DNA of 64,000 nt from assembly GCF_003008555.2 (NCBI RefSeq), contig NZ_CP027665.1, positions 1,798,001 through 1,862,000 on the forward strand. Reading direction: 5' to 3'. The translations under genes and the position numbers were made by a program. Source of the stretch: Pukyongiella litopenaei (lineage in GTDB: Bacteria; Pseudomonadota; Alphaproteobacteria; Rhodobacterales; Rhodobacteraceae). Shown here piece by piece: positions 32,965 to 41,132 of this stretch; the stretch's first letter is position 1, and every line of letters starts with the position of its first letter. Under the pieces are notes generated by a model. That model was not told the origin of the DNA. It ran no database searches and saw nothing but the letters and a program-made list of their open reading frames with translations.

Positions 32965-33621
32965 TCAGGATTCGGTCGCGACCAGGATCCAGTTCGGATC
33001 GTCCGCGCCCATTTCCCGCGCGAATGTCCAGACATCCTTCTGACGCTTCACCTGGGTCGGGCTGCCTTCGATGACCTGCCCGTCACGGTCGCGCACGACC
33101 GAGGTCAGTTCGCCCACGAAACGCATCGTCAGCTCGGCGCGGTTGGTGTCCTTGTCGAACTGAACGTCCTGGATCGTGGTTTCCCGCACGCCGATGAACT
33201 CGGCTTCGATCTGCAATCCCTGGTCCTCGCGCGCGGAAACGACGCTGACGAAGGTTTCGAACACGTCTTCGGACAGGTAGGGCTGGATCGCGTCCAGGTC
33301 CCCGCGCTCGAACCCCATCACGATCATTTCATAGGCGCCGCGGGCACCCTGCAGAAAATCGGAAACGGAAAAGGCCGGCTCGACCCGTTTCATCGCGGCC
33401 AGTTCCCCCGCCTGGTCGCTGTCGGCGTCGACATGATCGGTGATGTCGCGGTCGGGCCCGCCCTCGATCACCTCGAACCCCTTGCGGTCGGATTTCTCCG
33501 GCTGGCTCGGGGCCGGCGGCTTTTCGAATCCCTCGCGCGTTCCGAGCACGCTTTTCAGGCGCAGGATCAGGAACACGGCGATACCGGCCAGCACCAGAAG
33601 CTGGATCAGGGGAGAGTTCAT
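32965..33621 (-). CDS. Tim44/TimA-like inner-membrane anchored protein
   Basis: A 218-residue protein with an N-terminal membrane anchor (LIQLLVLAGIAVFLILRL), a charged linker, and a Tim44-like domain from about residue 85 (FSVSDFLQGARGAYEMIVMGFERGD...LSEDVFETFVSVVSARE). Alphaproteobacterial homologues were described in Caulobacter as TimA, relatives of the mitochondrial import motor subunit Tim44. It likely binds unfolded or membrane proteins near the inner membrane. It is divergent from fxsA, with secB two genes away, so a protein-export context is plausible. No mltA gene separates it from smr, unlike what I recall from relatives. Confidence 0.88.
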   Translation of the reverse strand: MNSPLIQLLVLAGIAVFLILRLKSVLGTREGFEKPPAPSQPEKSDRKGFEVIEGGPDRDITDHVDADSDQAGELAAMKRVEPAFSVSDFLQGARGAYEMIVMGFERGDLDAIQPYLSEDVFETFVSVVSAREDQGLQIEAEFIGVRETTIQDVQFDKDTNRAELTMRFVGELTSVVRDRDGQVIEGSPTQVKRQKDVWTFAREMGADDPNWILVATES

Positions 33622-33730
33622 TCCTACCTCGTTTCAGGCTGCGGTCTTTGTATATCGGGCCCAAGGCACTATGTAGGTGACGCGCGGGGGCAAGTCCACC
33701 GCTCAACCCCAAACAGGACCCGTTCTTGCG

Positions 33731-34234
33731 ATGTATCTTTTCCTGGCCTTCCTGCTGGTGCCGCTTGTCGAGATTGCGCTGTTCATACAGGTCGGCGGGC
33801 TGATCGGGCTCTGGCCGACGCTCGCGGTCGTGATCCTGACCGCCGTGCTGGGCACCGCGCTGGTGCGCGGGCAGGGACGGCAGACCATGTTCGACCTGCG
33901 CCGGTCGTTCAACGAGCTTGACGATCCGACCGAGCCGCTGGCCCACGGAGCCATGATCCTTGTCGCCGGTGTCCTGCTGTTGACGCCCGGGTTTTTCACC
34001 GATGCGCTCGGGTTCGCCCTGCTGATGCCGCCGGTCCGGCTGGCGGTGATGCGCCACGCCCGCACCCGCATGACCGCGACCACGTTCCAGATAGGGACCG
34101 CGCCGCGCGGGGCGGGGATGTCCCGGCATGATACCGGGATGCCGCCGCGTGGAGATGTGATCGACGGCGAGTTCGAGGAGGTGCAGACACAGCGCGATCC
34201 GAACCGGCCCCCATCGGGCTGGACCCGCGACTGA
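33731..34234 (+). CDS. fxsA: FxsA-family membrane protein
   Basis: A 167-residue protein with the FxsA fold: MYLFLAFLLVPLVEIALFIQVGG (membrane), LWPTLAVVILTAVLGTALVRGQG, then HGAMILVAGVLLLTPGFFTDALGFALLMPPVR. FxsA of E. coli relieves exclusion of phage T7 by F plasmid; its native role is unknown. ATG 33731 is chosen because the hydrophobic segment begins right there; the upstream open frame is shadow. The hydrophilic C-terminal tail (GDVIDGEFEEV) recalls a motif shared with related Rhodobacterales proteins. Confidence 0.88.
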   Translation: MYLFLAFLLVPLVEIALFIQVGGLIGLWPTLAVVILTAVLGTALVRGQGRQTMFDLRRSFNELDDPTEPLAHGAMILVAGVLLLTPGFFTDALGFALLMPPVRLAVMRHARTRMTATTFQIGTAPRGAGMSRHDTGMPPRGDVIDGEFEEVQTQRDPNRPPSGWTRD

Positions 34235-34243
34235 GACGCGCCA

Positions 34244-34272
34244 TTGAGAAGCCTCCTGCCACCTGCTAAGTG
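34244..34272 (+). promoter_or_regulatory. Candidate sigma-70-type promoter of secB
   Basis: TTGAGA (34244-34249) and TAAGTG (34267-34272) with a 17-base spacer lie 30 bases before the secB ATG. The same TTGA-N17-TAAG form appears in front of maeB. Confidence 0.4.
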
Positions 34273-34301
34273 CGGGTCAACGTGAATTCAGGAGTTTTCC
34301 C

Positions 34302-34802
34302 ATGTCCGAAAACGGTTCCGGCACCGACGAACAGGCCGCGCCGCAACAAGCGCCACAGGTTCAGATGAATGTCCTCGGCCAGTTCGTCCGCGACCTGTCC
34401 TTTGAAAACCTGATGGCCCAGCGCGGTGTCACCGGCGAAGTGACGCCGAATATCAGCGTTCAGGTCAGCCTGGACGCCAAGAAGCGCGCGCAGGACCATC
34501 AATACGAGGTGCTGATCAAGCTGAACATCGACAACAAGTCCAAGGACAGCGGCGACGCGCTGTTCGCCCTCGAGCTTGAATATGTCGGGATCTTCCATGT
34601 CCAGGGCGTTCCCGAGGACCAGATGCACCCGTTCCTGATGATCGAGTGCCCGCGGATGCTGTTCCCGTTCCTGCGCCGTATCGTCAGCGACGTGACGCGC
34701 GATGGCGGTTTCCCGGCGCTCAATCTCGACAACATGGATTTCGTCCAGATCTATCGCAACGAACTGGCCCGGCGTCAGGCCGCGGCCCAGCCGACGCAGT
34801 AA
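34302..34802 (+). CDS. secB: Protein-export chaperone SecB
   Basis: A 166-residue SecB, which keeps preproteins unfolded and hands them to SecA. Blocks: PQVQMNVLGQFVRDLSFENL, VSLDAKKRAQDHQYEVLIKLNIDNKS, FALELEYVGIFHVQGVPEDQMHPFLMIECPRMLFPFLRRIVSDVTRDGGFPALNLDNMDFVQIY (shown in part). A CAGGAG site precedes the ATG and a terminator follows. It stands as its own unit near dnaQ, a conserved alphaproteobacterial arrangement close to the origin. Confidence 0.96.
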   Translation: MSENGSGTDEQAAPQQAPQVQMNVLGQFVRDLSFENLMAQRGVTGEVTPNISVQVSLDAKKRAQDHQYEVLIKLNIDNKSKDSGDALFALELEYVGIFHVQGVPEDQMHPFLMIECPRMLFPFLRRIVSDVTRDGGFPALNLDNMDFVQIYRNELARRQAAAQPTQ

Positions 34803-34823
34803 GATCCGGGTTCATGCCGTCAG

Positions 34824-34849
34824 GGGCCGCGCCAATGCGCGGCCCTTTT
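34824..34849 (+). terminator. Rho-independent terminator of secB
   Basis: GGGCCGCGC (34824-34832), loop CAAT, and GCGCGGCCC (34837-34845) form a perfect 9-bp stem followed by TTTT. It lies 22 bases after the secB stop, just before the end of the convergent dnaQ. Confidence 0.85.
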
Positions 34850-34852
34850 CGT

Positions 34853-35539
34853 TCACGGGTCGGGCCAGAGCGACGCATCGCCCAGTTTCGCGATGAATTC
34901 GGCATGAGCGGCGCGTTCGTCATCCGTCAGCCGCGATGGCAGCGCGACCGGGCGGGGACCGGGACGCCAGGTGTCACCCGCGCTGTCTCCGGTATCGGAA
35001 CTGGCAACGCCCAGGCCGAAATCCGGCTGCCGGCCACCGATCAGCTCGAGATAGACCTCGGCCAGGATTTCACTGTCGAGCAACGCGCCGTGAAGGGTGC
35101 GCGCGGAATTGTCGATGCCAAAGCGGCGGCACAGGGCATCCAGCGAATTCTGGGCACCGGGAAACTTGGTGCGGGCAATCGCCAGCGTGTCGATCGCGCG
35201 ATCCATCGGCAGTTGCGCCAGACCCATCCAGCGCAGTTCTGCATTCAGGAATTTCATGTCGAAACTGGCATTGTGAATGACCAGCACCGCATCGCCGATG
35301 AAATCGACGAAACCCTTTCCGATCTGTGCAAATTTCGGCTTGTCGCGCAGGAAATCATCGCCCAGGCCATGCACCTCGAAGGCCTCCTGCGGCATGGTGC
35401 GTTCCGGGTTGATATACTGGTGGTAGGTTCGCCCGGTGGCGACATGGTTCAGCAGTTCGACGCCGCCGATCTCGACGATCCGGTCGCCGGTTTCAGGGTC
35501 GAGCCCCGTCGTTTCCGTATCGAGAACGATTTCACGCAT
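34853..35539 (-). CDS. dnaQ: DNA polymerase III epsilon subunit (3'-5' proofreading exonuclease)
   Basis: A 228-residue DEDD-type exonuclease. Exo I VLDTETTG, Exo II FIGDAVLVIHNASFDMKFLN and Exo III with HGALLDSEILAEVYLEL are complete, so proofreading activity is expected. It edits errors of the replicative polymerase. Its start lies inside the coaE 3' end (8-base overlap), so it is the last gene of maf-aroE-coaE-dnaQ, read leftward away from the putative origin. The C-terminal tail with a short linker would bind the alpha subunit. Confidence 0.95.
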   Translation of the reverse strand: MREIVLDTETTGLDPETGDRIVEIGGVELLNHVATGRTYHQYINPERTMPQEAFEVHGLGDDFLRDKPKFAQIGKGFVDFIGDAVLVIHNASFDMKFLNAELRWMGLAQLPMDRAIDTLAIARTKFPGAQNSLDALCRRFGIDNSARTLHGALLDSEILAEVYLELIGGRQPDFGLGVASSDTGDSAGDTWRPGPRPVALPSRLTDDERAAHAEFIAKLGDASLWPDP

Positions 35540-36125
35540 CTGCCAGCCCTGTCCTGATCCTGCCTAGCACATCCCGGACCTGGGCGCGGGCATTTTCCAA
35601 CGTGTCGGTGATGATGACATAATCGGACCGCGCGCGTTTCTCGGCATCGGGCATCTGCTTGTCCCGTATCCGGTGAAACTGCTCGCGGCTCATCGTGCCG
35701 CGGGCCATGACCCGGTCTTCCTGCAGCTGCGGAGATACCGACACGCAGGCCACCGCGTCCATCCGGCTGTCGCCACCGGTTTCGAACAGCAGCGGGATGT
35801 CGAACACGATGATATCCGCCGTCGCCTGCTGCCGGAACAATTCGCGGTCGGCTGCGACCAGCGGATGGACAATGGCCTCGATGGCGTCCAGCGCCGCCGG
35901 GTCCGCGGCGATGATCGCCTTGAGCCGGTCGCGGCTGACGGCGCCATCGGCAATGGCCTGCGGAAACGCCGCCCGCATCGGCTCCACGGCCGCGCCGCCC
36001 GGCGCATAGAGCCGGTGGACGGCGGCATCCGCATCCCAGACCGCGCAGCCTTCTTCGGCGAAAAGCCGCGCGGTGGTGCTCTTGCCCATGCCGATGGACC
36101 CGGTCAAACCCAGCGCAAAGCTCAT
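35532..36125 (-). CDS. coaE: Dephospho-CoA kinase
   Basis: A 197-residue P-loop kinase for the last step of coenzyme A synthesis. LGLTGSIGMGKSTTARLF holds the Walker A motif, DADAAVHRLY the substrate motif, and FDIPLLFETG the CoaE hallmark. The ATG at 36125 overlaps the aroE stop by four bases; the open frame upstream belongs to another reading frame of aroE. Confidence 0.94.
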   Translation of the reverse strand: MSFALGLTGSIGMGKSTTARLFAEEGCAVWDADAAVHRLYAPGGAAVEPMRAAFPQAIADGAVSRDRLKAIIAADPAALDAIEAIVHPLVAADRELFRQQATADIIVFDIPLLFETGGDSRMDAVACVSVSPQLQEDRVMARGTMSREQFHRIRDKQMPDAEKRARSDYVIITDTLENARAQVRDVLGRIRTGLADA

Positions 36126-36952
36126 CCCAGCACCGCCCGGCGCGTTGCCTCGTCCACCGTCGGGCGCTGGCCGAACCAACGTTCAAAACCCGGCACGCCC
36201 TGGTAGAGCAGCATCCCCAGCCCGTCCACGGTCACGCAGCCCCTTGCCTCGGCGACCTGCAACAGTTCGGTCCGCAGCGGCGCATAGACGAGATCCGTGA
36301 CCACCGCATCCGGCCGCAACCCGTCGAGCGACAGGCGAAGCGGCGGATTTCCGGTCATGCCCAGCGAGGTCGTATTCACCAGAAGCCCGGCATCGCCCAG
36401 CACGTTTCGGACCTGGGACCAGTCAACGACGCGCACCCGGCGACCGAGATCCTCGCGCAGCCGCTCGGCCCGGATCCGGGTCCGGTTCGACACCATGATT
36501 TCGGGCACGCCCGCTTCGATCAGGGATGCGACAACCGCCCGCGATGCGCCGCCGGCCCCGACCACGACGGCGGGACCGGCGGCGGCATCCCAGTTCGGGG
36601 CGCCGCGCCGCAGGTTCTCGATGAACCCATAGCCATCCGTGTTGTCGGCCACGATCCCGCCGCCGGCCCGGAAGGTCAGCGTGTTGGCGGCACCGATCAG
36701 CCCGGCCCGGTCGGTGACCTGGTCTGCAAATTGCAGGACCGTTTCCTTGTGCGGCACCGTGACGTTGACACCGACAAAGCCCATCCGGGGCAAGGTCTGC
36801 AGAACCCGTTCCAGGTCTTGCTGTGCCACATCCATCGGGATGTAGTGACCGGCGAGCCCCAGCGTCGCCAGCCAGTGCATGTGCATCACGGGCGATCGCG
36901 AATGCGCAATGGGTGAGCCGATCACCCCGGCAAGCGGAATACGGTCGGTCAT
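36122..36952 (-). CDS. aroE: Shikimate dehydrogenase
   Basis: A 276-residue NADP-dependent AroE of the shikimate pathway. The substrate side has GSPIAHSRSPVMH and NVTVPHKE (catalytic Lys) and DNTDGYGF (Asp); VVGAGGASRAVVASL is the nucleotide-binding loop with NRTRIRAERL after it, which favours NADP. Its start overlaps the maf stop and its stop overlaps the coaE start, so the operon is tight. Confidence 0.94.
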   Translation of the reverse strand: MTDRIPLAGVIGSPIAHSRSPVMHMHWLATLGLAGHYIPMDVAQQDLERVLQTLPRMGFVGVNVTVPHKETVLQFADQVTDRAGLIGAANTLTFRAGGGIVADNTDGYGFIENLRRGAPNWDAAAGPAVVVGAGGASRAVVASLIEAGVPEIMVSNRTRIRAERLREDLGRRVRVVDWSQVRNVLGDAGLLVNTTSLGMTGNPPLRLSLDGLRPDAVVTDLVYAPLRTELLQVAEARGCVTVDGLGMLLYQGVPGFERWFGQRPTVDEATRRAVLG

Positions 36953-37548
36953 GAGTCGATGACCCCTTTCAGATGCAGATAGCCCAGAAGTTCGAGCAGC
37001 GGCAGGCCGAGAACATGAAAGTGGTCGCCTTCGATGCGGGAAAACAGGCGCACGCCTTCTTCCTCGAGCTTGTAGGCGCCGACGGAGTGGCGGATGCTGT
37101 CCCAGTTCCGGTCGACATAGCCCTGCAGATAGGCGTCCGAAAACGCACGCATCACCAGCCTCACCACCCCGACATGCCGCCAGACAGGCGCCCCAGCCTC
37201 ATAGACAACCGCGGCCGAAAACAACCTGTGCCGATCACCGCGCATCCGGCGCAGCTGGCCGATCGCATCATCCGGCGATACCGGTTTGGACAGGATTTCC
37301 CCTTGGAATTCAGCCACCTGGTCGCAGCCTATGACCATCGCACCGGGGAAACGCGCGCTGATCTTGCGGGCCTTGGCCTCGGCCAGCCCATCGGCCACAT
37401 CGCGTGGCCCCGCGCCGTCGGCAATCATCGACCGGCGTATCATGTCTTCGTCCACGCGGGGCACGATCACGTCAAAGGGAACCGCCGCCGCTTCCAGCAT
37501 CCGGGCCCGGACCGCCGATCCCGACGCAAGCACGATCTGAACAACCAT
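36949..37548 (-). CDS. maf: Maf-like nucleotide pyrophosphatase
   Basis: A 199-residue Maf/HAM1-like protein. VLASGSAVRARMLEAAAVPFDV is the N-terminal loop (S.S..R..L), and IGCDQVAEFQG carries the catalytic Asp; the usual TDT motif is less clear. Such enzymes hydrolyse non-canonical or modified NTPs. ATG at 37548 gives MVVQIVLASGS; an in-frame upstream start at 37572 would add eight residues. The first codons overlap a DnaA-box-like sequence (TGTGGACAA, 37548-37556), placing this gene right at the edge of the putative origin. Confidence 0.9.
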   Translation of the reverse strand: MVVQIVLASGSAVRARMLEAAAVPFDVIVPRVDEDMIRRSMIADGAGPRDVADGLAEAKARKISARFPGAMVIGCDQVAEFQGEILSKPVSPDDAIGQLRRMRGDRHRLFSAAVVYEAGAPVWRHVGVVRLVMRAFSDAYLQGYVDRNWDSIRHSVGAYKLEEEGVRLFSRIEGDHFHVLGLPLLELLGYLHLKGVIDS

Positions 37549-37954
37549 GTGGACAACCCGCTGGAGAACCAACCCGGAAACACCGGACAGTTCTGGAAGT
37601 TTTTTCGCCCGGTTGCAAGTTCGCCCGGCTTGACGCGGAAACCGCCGATCGGTTCAGCGATTCCCGCACTTGGGACGGGGATAAACGTATCGCTGTTCAG
37701 AACCGGGAATATCGGTGGTTTTCCACAGGTTATCCCCTATTTGGTTTCGGTTTTAAGAATATTTAAAATATTGATAAATAACGTCTTATTTTCGATATCC
37801 AGTCTTACCAACAGGTTTGTTCATGCCCTCATCCCCATGAGGACAGAATCCGGGATGAAGGTTTGACCCACAGAAACGCCGCAGACTACAAAATCATCAT
37901 TTCTTTCTTTCTTAATTTTTCTTATTTGAGGTCAGATTGCTGGGAAAACCAAAG
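37549..37954. other. Putative chromosomal replication origin (oriC)
   Basis: A 406-base gene-free stretch, AT-rich against its surroundings, between outward-facing leftward (maf-dnaQ) and rightward (hemJ-parB) genes. DnaA-box-like sequences: TGTGGACAA (37548-37556, one mismatch on the complement), TTTTCCACA (37719-37727, one mismatch), and weaker TTATCCCC-type sites at 37676-37684 (complement) and 37730-37738. Two AT tracts, 37751-37792 and 37886-37927, could unwind. TTAA-N6-TTAA (37753-37766) is one base short of a CtrA box. GANTC occurs at 37659-37663 and 37846-37850, and CCTCAT-CCCC-ATGAGG (37827-37842) is a palindrome. Placement next to hemJ/rho/mnmE and maf fits alphaproteobacterial origins. 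Not proven. Confidence 0.72.
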
Positions 37955-38404
37955 ATGACCGACCTGCTCGCCTCGCTATACCCGTGGACCAAGGCATTTC
38001 ACATCATGTCCGTGATCGCCTGGATGGCGGGGCTGTTCTATCTTCCCCGCCTGTTCGTCTATCACGTCGACAAGGCGGGGCCCGGCGGCGAAATTGATCC
38101 CGTGTTCCAGACAATGGAGCGGAGGCTGCTGCGGGCGATCATGAATCCGGCCATGACAGCGGTCTGGGTGTTCGGTCTCATGCTGGTGTTCACGCCGGGT
38201 ATCGTCGATTGGGGTATGGTCTGGCCCTGGACCAAGGCCGCGGCGGTTCTGACGATGACCTGGTTCCATCACTGGCTGGCCTGGAGGCGCAAGGATTTCA
38301 TTAATAGTTCCAATACGTTGTCCGGAAAACACTACAGGATGATGAATGAGGTTCCGACGGTCCTGATGGTGGTGATCGTATTGTCGGTGGTGATAAAGTT
38401 CTAA
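37955..38404 (+). CDS. hemJ: Protoporphyrinogen oxidase HemJ
   Basis: A 149-residue, four-helix membrane protein of the HemJ (UPF0093) family that oxidises protoporphyrinogen IX in heme synthesis. WTKAFHIMSVIAWMAGLFYLPRLFVYH carries the conserved His and Arg, with FTPGIVDWGMVWPWTK and WFHHWLAWRRKDF later on. I use the ATG at 37955; a TTG at 37937 is in frame. It is the first rightward gene after the putative origin; heme genes (often hemE) are typical there. Confidence 0.93.
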   Translation: MTDLLASLYPWTKAFHIMSVIAWMAGLFYLPRLFVYHVDKAGPGGEIDPVFQTMERRLLRAIMNPAMTAVWVFGLMLVFTPGIVDWGMVWPWTKAAAVLTMTWFHHWLAWRRKDFINSSNTLSGKHYRMMNEVPTVLMVVIVLSVVIKF

Positions 38405-38411
38405 TCGCCGT

Positions 38412-38440
38412 TTGACTCCGGTCCGGTCTTTGCCTAGGTA
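38412..38440 (+). promoter_or_regulatory. Candidate sigma-70-type promoter of rho
   Basis: TTGACT (38412-38417) and TAGGTA (38435-38440), 17 bases apart, lie 84 bases before the rho start. The -35 box is one base off consensus; the -10 box is weak. Confidence 0.45.
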
Positions 38441-38523
38441 GTCTTTCGGCCATCCCGTCCGGGAACCGGCTCTTCCCGTTATGACTCATGGATCTCCGGC
38501 AGATGCCGGGATTGGAAAGCCAT

Positions 38524-39801
38524 ATGACTATGACCCAAGAATCCCTCACCCTCGCTTCGCTCAAGGCCAAAAGCCCCAAGGACCTGCTCGCGGTAGCAGA
38601 AGAACTGGAGATCGAGAACGCCTCGACCATGCGCAAGGGCGAGATGATGTTCCAGATCCTGCGTGAACGCGCGGATGATGGCTGGGAAATCTCCGGCGAT
38701 GGCGTGCTCGAGGTCCTGCAGGACGGGTTCGGGTTCCTGCGGTCACCCGAGGCGAACTATCTGCCCGGCCCGGACGATATCTATGTGTCACCCGACATGA
38801 TCCGCCAGCATTCGCTGCGGACCGGCGACACGATCGAAGGTGTGATCAAGGCGCCCGATGACAGCGAACGCTATTTCGCGCTGACCGATGTTACCAAGAT
38901 CAATTTTGAGGAACCGGAAAAGGCGCGTCACAAGATCGCCTTTGACAACCTGACGCCGCTCTATCCCGATGAGCGGCTGAAGATGGAGATCGAGGATCCC
39001 ACGATCAAGGACAAGTCCGCGCGGGTGATCGACCTGGTGGCGCCGATCGGCAAGGGCCAGCGGTCTCTGATCGTGGCGCCGCCGCGCACCGGCAAGACGG
39101 TGATTCTGCAGAACATCGCCCATTCGATCGAACGCAATCACCCGGAATGCTACCTGATCGTCCTGCTGATCGACGAACGGCCCGAGGAAGTCACCGACAT
39201 GCAGAGGTCGGTCAAGGGCGAAGTGGTTTCCTCGACCTTCGACGAACCGGCCAGCCGCCACGTCGCCGTGTCGGAAATGGTCATCGAGAAAGCCAAGCGT
39301 CTGGTTGAACACAAACGAGATGTTGTGATCCTTCTGGATTCGATCACAAGACTTGGTAGGGCATTCAACACCGTGGTCCCGTCATCAGGCAAGGTTCTGA
39401 CCGGTGGTGTCGATGCCAACGCATTGCAACGGCCGAAAAGGTTCTTTGGTGCCGCGCGCAATATCGAGGAAGGCGGGTCGCTGACCATCATCGCCACCGC
39501 GCTGATCGATACCGGCAGCCGCATGGACGAAGTGATTTTCGAGGAATTCAAGGGAACCGGCAACTCGGAGATCGTACTGGACCGCAAGATCGCGGACAAG
39601 CGCGTGTTCCCGGCCATCGACATCCTCAAATCCGGCACCCGGAAGGAAGACCTTCTGGTCGATAAGGGCGACCTGGCCAAGACCTTCGTTCTGCGCCGGA
39701 TTCTCAATCCGATGGGGACCACGGACGCGATCGAGTTCCTGTTGTCCAAGCTCAAGCAGACCAAGTCCAACGGCGATTTCTTCGATTCGATGAACACCTG
39801 A
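38524..39801 (+). CDS. rho: Transcription termination factor Rho
   Basis: A 425-residue RNA-dependent ATPase. The N-terminal helix bundle is followed by the RNA-binding cold-shock-like domain ([32 protein letters not shown]), Walker [13 protein letters not shown], Walker [17 protein letters not shown], the Q-loop/R-loop region [57 protein letters not shown] (shown in parts elsewhere), and the conserved SDxx end. ATG 38524 is followed by another at 38530; either could start. It is read away from the putative origin and precedes mnmE. Confidence 0.96.
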   Translation: MTMTQESLTLASLKAKSPKDLLAVAEELEIENASTMRKGEMMFQILRERADDGWEISGDGVLEVLQDGFGFLRSPEANYLPGPDDIYVSPDMIRQHSLRTGDTIEGVIKAPDDSERYFALTDVTKINFEEPEKARHKIAFDNLTPLYPDERLKMEIEDPTIKDKSARVIDLVAPIGKGQRSLIVAPPRTGKTVILQNIAHSIERNHPECYLIVLLIDERPEEVTDMQRSVKGEVVSSTFDEPASRHVAVSEMVIEKAKRLVEHKRDVVILLDSITRLGRAFNTVVPSSGKVLTGGVDANALQRPKRFFGAARNIEEGGSLTIIATALIDTGSRMDEVIFEEFKGTGNSEIVLDRKIADKRVFPAIDILKSGTRKEDLLVDKGDLAKTFVLRRILNPMGTTDAIEFLLSKLKQTKSNGDFFDSMNT

Positions 39802-39825
39802 TCGGGGAGGCCGGGAGGCTGCCTC

Positions 39826-41112
39826 ATGGATACGATCTATGCTCTTGCCAGCGCGCCGGGCCGGGCCGGCGTTGCCGTTATCCGCATTTCTGGGCCTGAC
39901 GCGCATCGCGCGGCAGAAAAACTGGCCGGTCCGGGTCTGGCTGCGCGGGGCATGGTTCTGCGTGTCCTGCGGGACAGCCAAGGCGAACGTCTGGACGACG
40001 CGCTGGTCCTGAGTTTCAGGGCACCGGGCAGCTTTACCGGCGAGGACGTGGTCGAACTGCAGGTTCATGGCAGCACAGCCGGTGTTGCCGCGATCCTGAA
40101 TGCACTTTCGGAACTGGAAAACCTGCGACCGGCCGAGGCCGGCGAATTTACCCGGCGGGCGATGGAAAACGGCAAACTCGACCTCGCCCAGGTCGAGGGG
40201 CTGGCCGATCTGATCGATGCGGAAACGGAATCGCAACGACGGCAGGCCAACAACCTGTTTTCGGGCAAGCTCGGCGATCTGGCATCGGCATGGCGTAGCC
40301 AATTGGTGCGTGCCGCCGCGCTGATCGAGGCAACCATTGATTTCGCCGACGAAGACGTGCCCGTCGACGTGACGCCCGAGGTGACCGCGCTGGTTTCCGC
40401 CGTCATGGCCGGTCTGGAACGAGAAATTGCCGGATTGCATGTATCCGAACGCATCCGAACCGGGTTCGAGGTCGCGATCATAGGGCCGCCGAATTCAGGA
40501 AAATCTACCCTTCTCAATGCTTTAGCTGGTCGTGATGCGGCTATTACCTCCGAATATGCCGGCACGACACGCGATGTGATCGAGGTCCGTATGGATCTCG
40601 GTGGATTGCCGGTTACCTTGCTCGACACGGCCGGATTGCGAGAAACAGAGGATCATGTCGAGGGTATCGGGATTGCCCTGGCTCGCAAACGCGCCCGGTC
40701 CGCGGATCTGCGGATATTCCTTGGAGAAGATGAACAGGCCGCCGGTCTGGACCTGTTGGACGATGATATCCGCGTATTGCCCAAGGCTGATTTGCGAAAG
40801 GGCGGAAGGAACGCGGTTTCGGGGCTGACAGGCGCGGGCGTCGATGAACTTGTCCAGCGTGTCGCAGACACTCTCGGCAACAGGGCGGCGGGTTCGGGGC
40901 TTGCAACGCGCGAACGCCATCGGGTCGCGATGACGAACACAAGGGAATCGCTTGTAGTCACGCGGGATCTTCTGGCGCACGGACCTGACAGCTATGATAT
41001 AGCTGCCGATGAATTGCGCAGAGGGATTCGTGCGCTAGAGTCGCTGGTCGGTCGTGTGGACGTGGAGAACCTCCTGGATGAAATATTCTCGAGTTTCTGT
41101 ATCGGCAAATAA
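39826..41112 (+). CDS. mnmE: tRNA modification GTPase MnmE
   Basis: A 428-residue GTPase that, with MnmG, adds the (carboxymethyl)aminomethyl group to U34 of certain tRNAs. The N-terminal domain begins [23 protein letters not shown]; the G domain shows [14 protein letters not shown], the G2/G3 region with [10 protein letters not shown], and the C-terminal CIGK holds the catalytic Cys. GGGAGG-type bases lie ahead of the start. It is followed after a few bases by mnmG, as usual. Wobble positions are visibly less GC-rich from about 40.5 kb on. Confidence 0.96.
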   Translation: MDTIYALASAPGRAGVAVIRISGPDAHRAAEKLAGPGLAARGMVLRVLRDSQGERLDDALVLSFRAPGSFTGEDVVELQVHGSTAGVAAILNALSELENLRPAEAGEFTRRAMENGKLDLAQVEGLADLIDAETESQRRQANNLFSGKLGDLASAWRSQLVRAAALIEATIDFADEDVPVDVTPEVTALVSAVMAGLEREIAGLHVSERIRTGFEVAIIGPPNSGKSTLLNALAGRDAAITSEYAGTTRDVIEVRMDLGGLPVTLLDTAGLRETEDHVEGIGIALARKRARSADLRIFLGEDEQAAGLDLLDDDIRVLPKADLRKGGRNAVSGLTGAGVDELVQRVADTLGNRAAGSGLATRERHRVAMTNTRESLVVTRDLLAHGPDSYDIAADELRRGIRALESLVGRVDVENLLDEIFSSFCIGK

Positions 41113-41116
41113 GGAG

Positions 41117-41132
41117 TGTTTCACGTGAAACA
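41117..41132. promoter_or_regulatory. parS site 1 at the start of mnmG
   Basis: The perfect 16-base palindrome TGTTTCACGTGAAACA is the consensus ParB-binding site. It lies five bases after the mnmE stop and contains the likely GTG start of mnmG (41125-41127). Confidence 0.97.
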
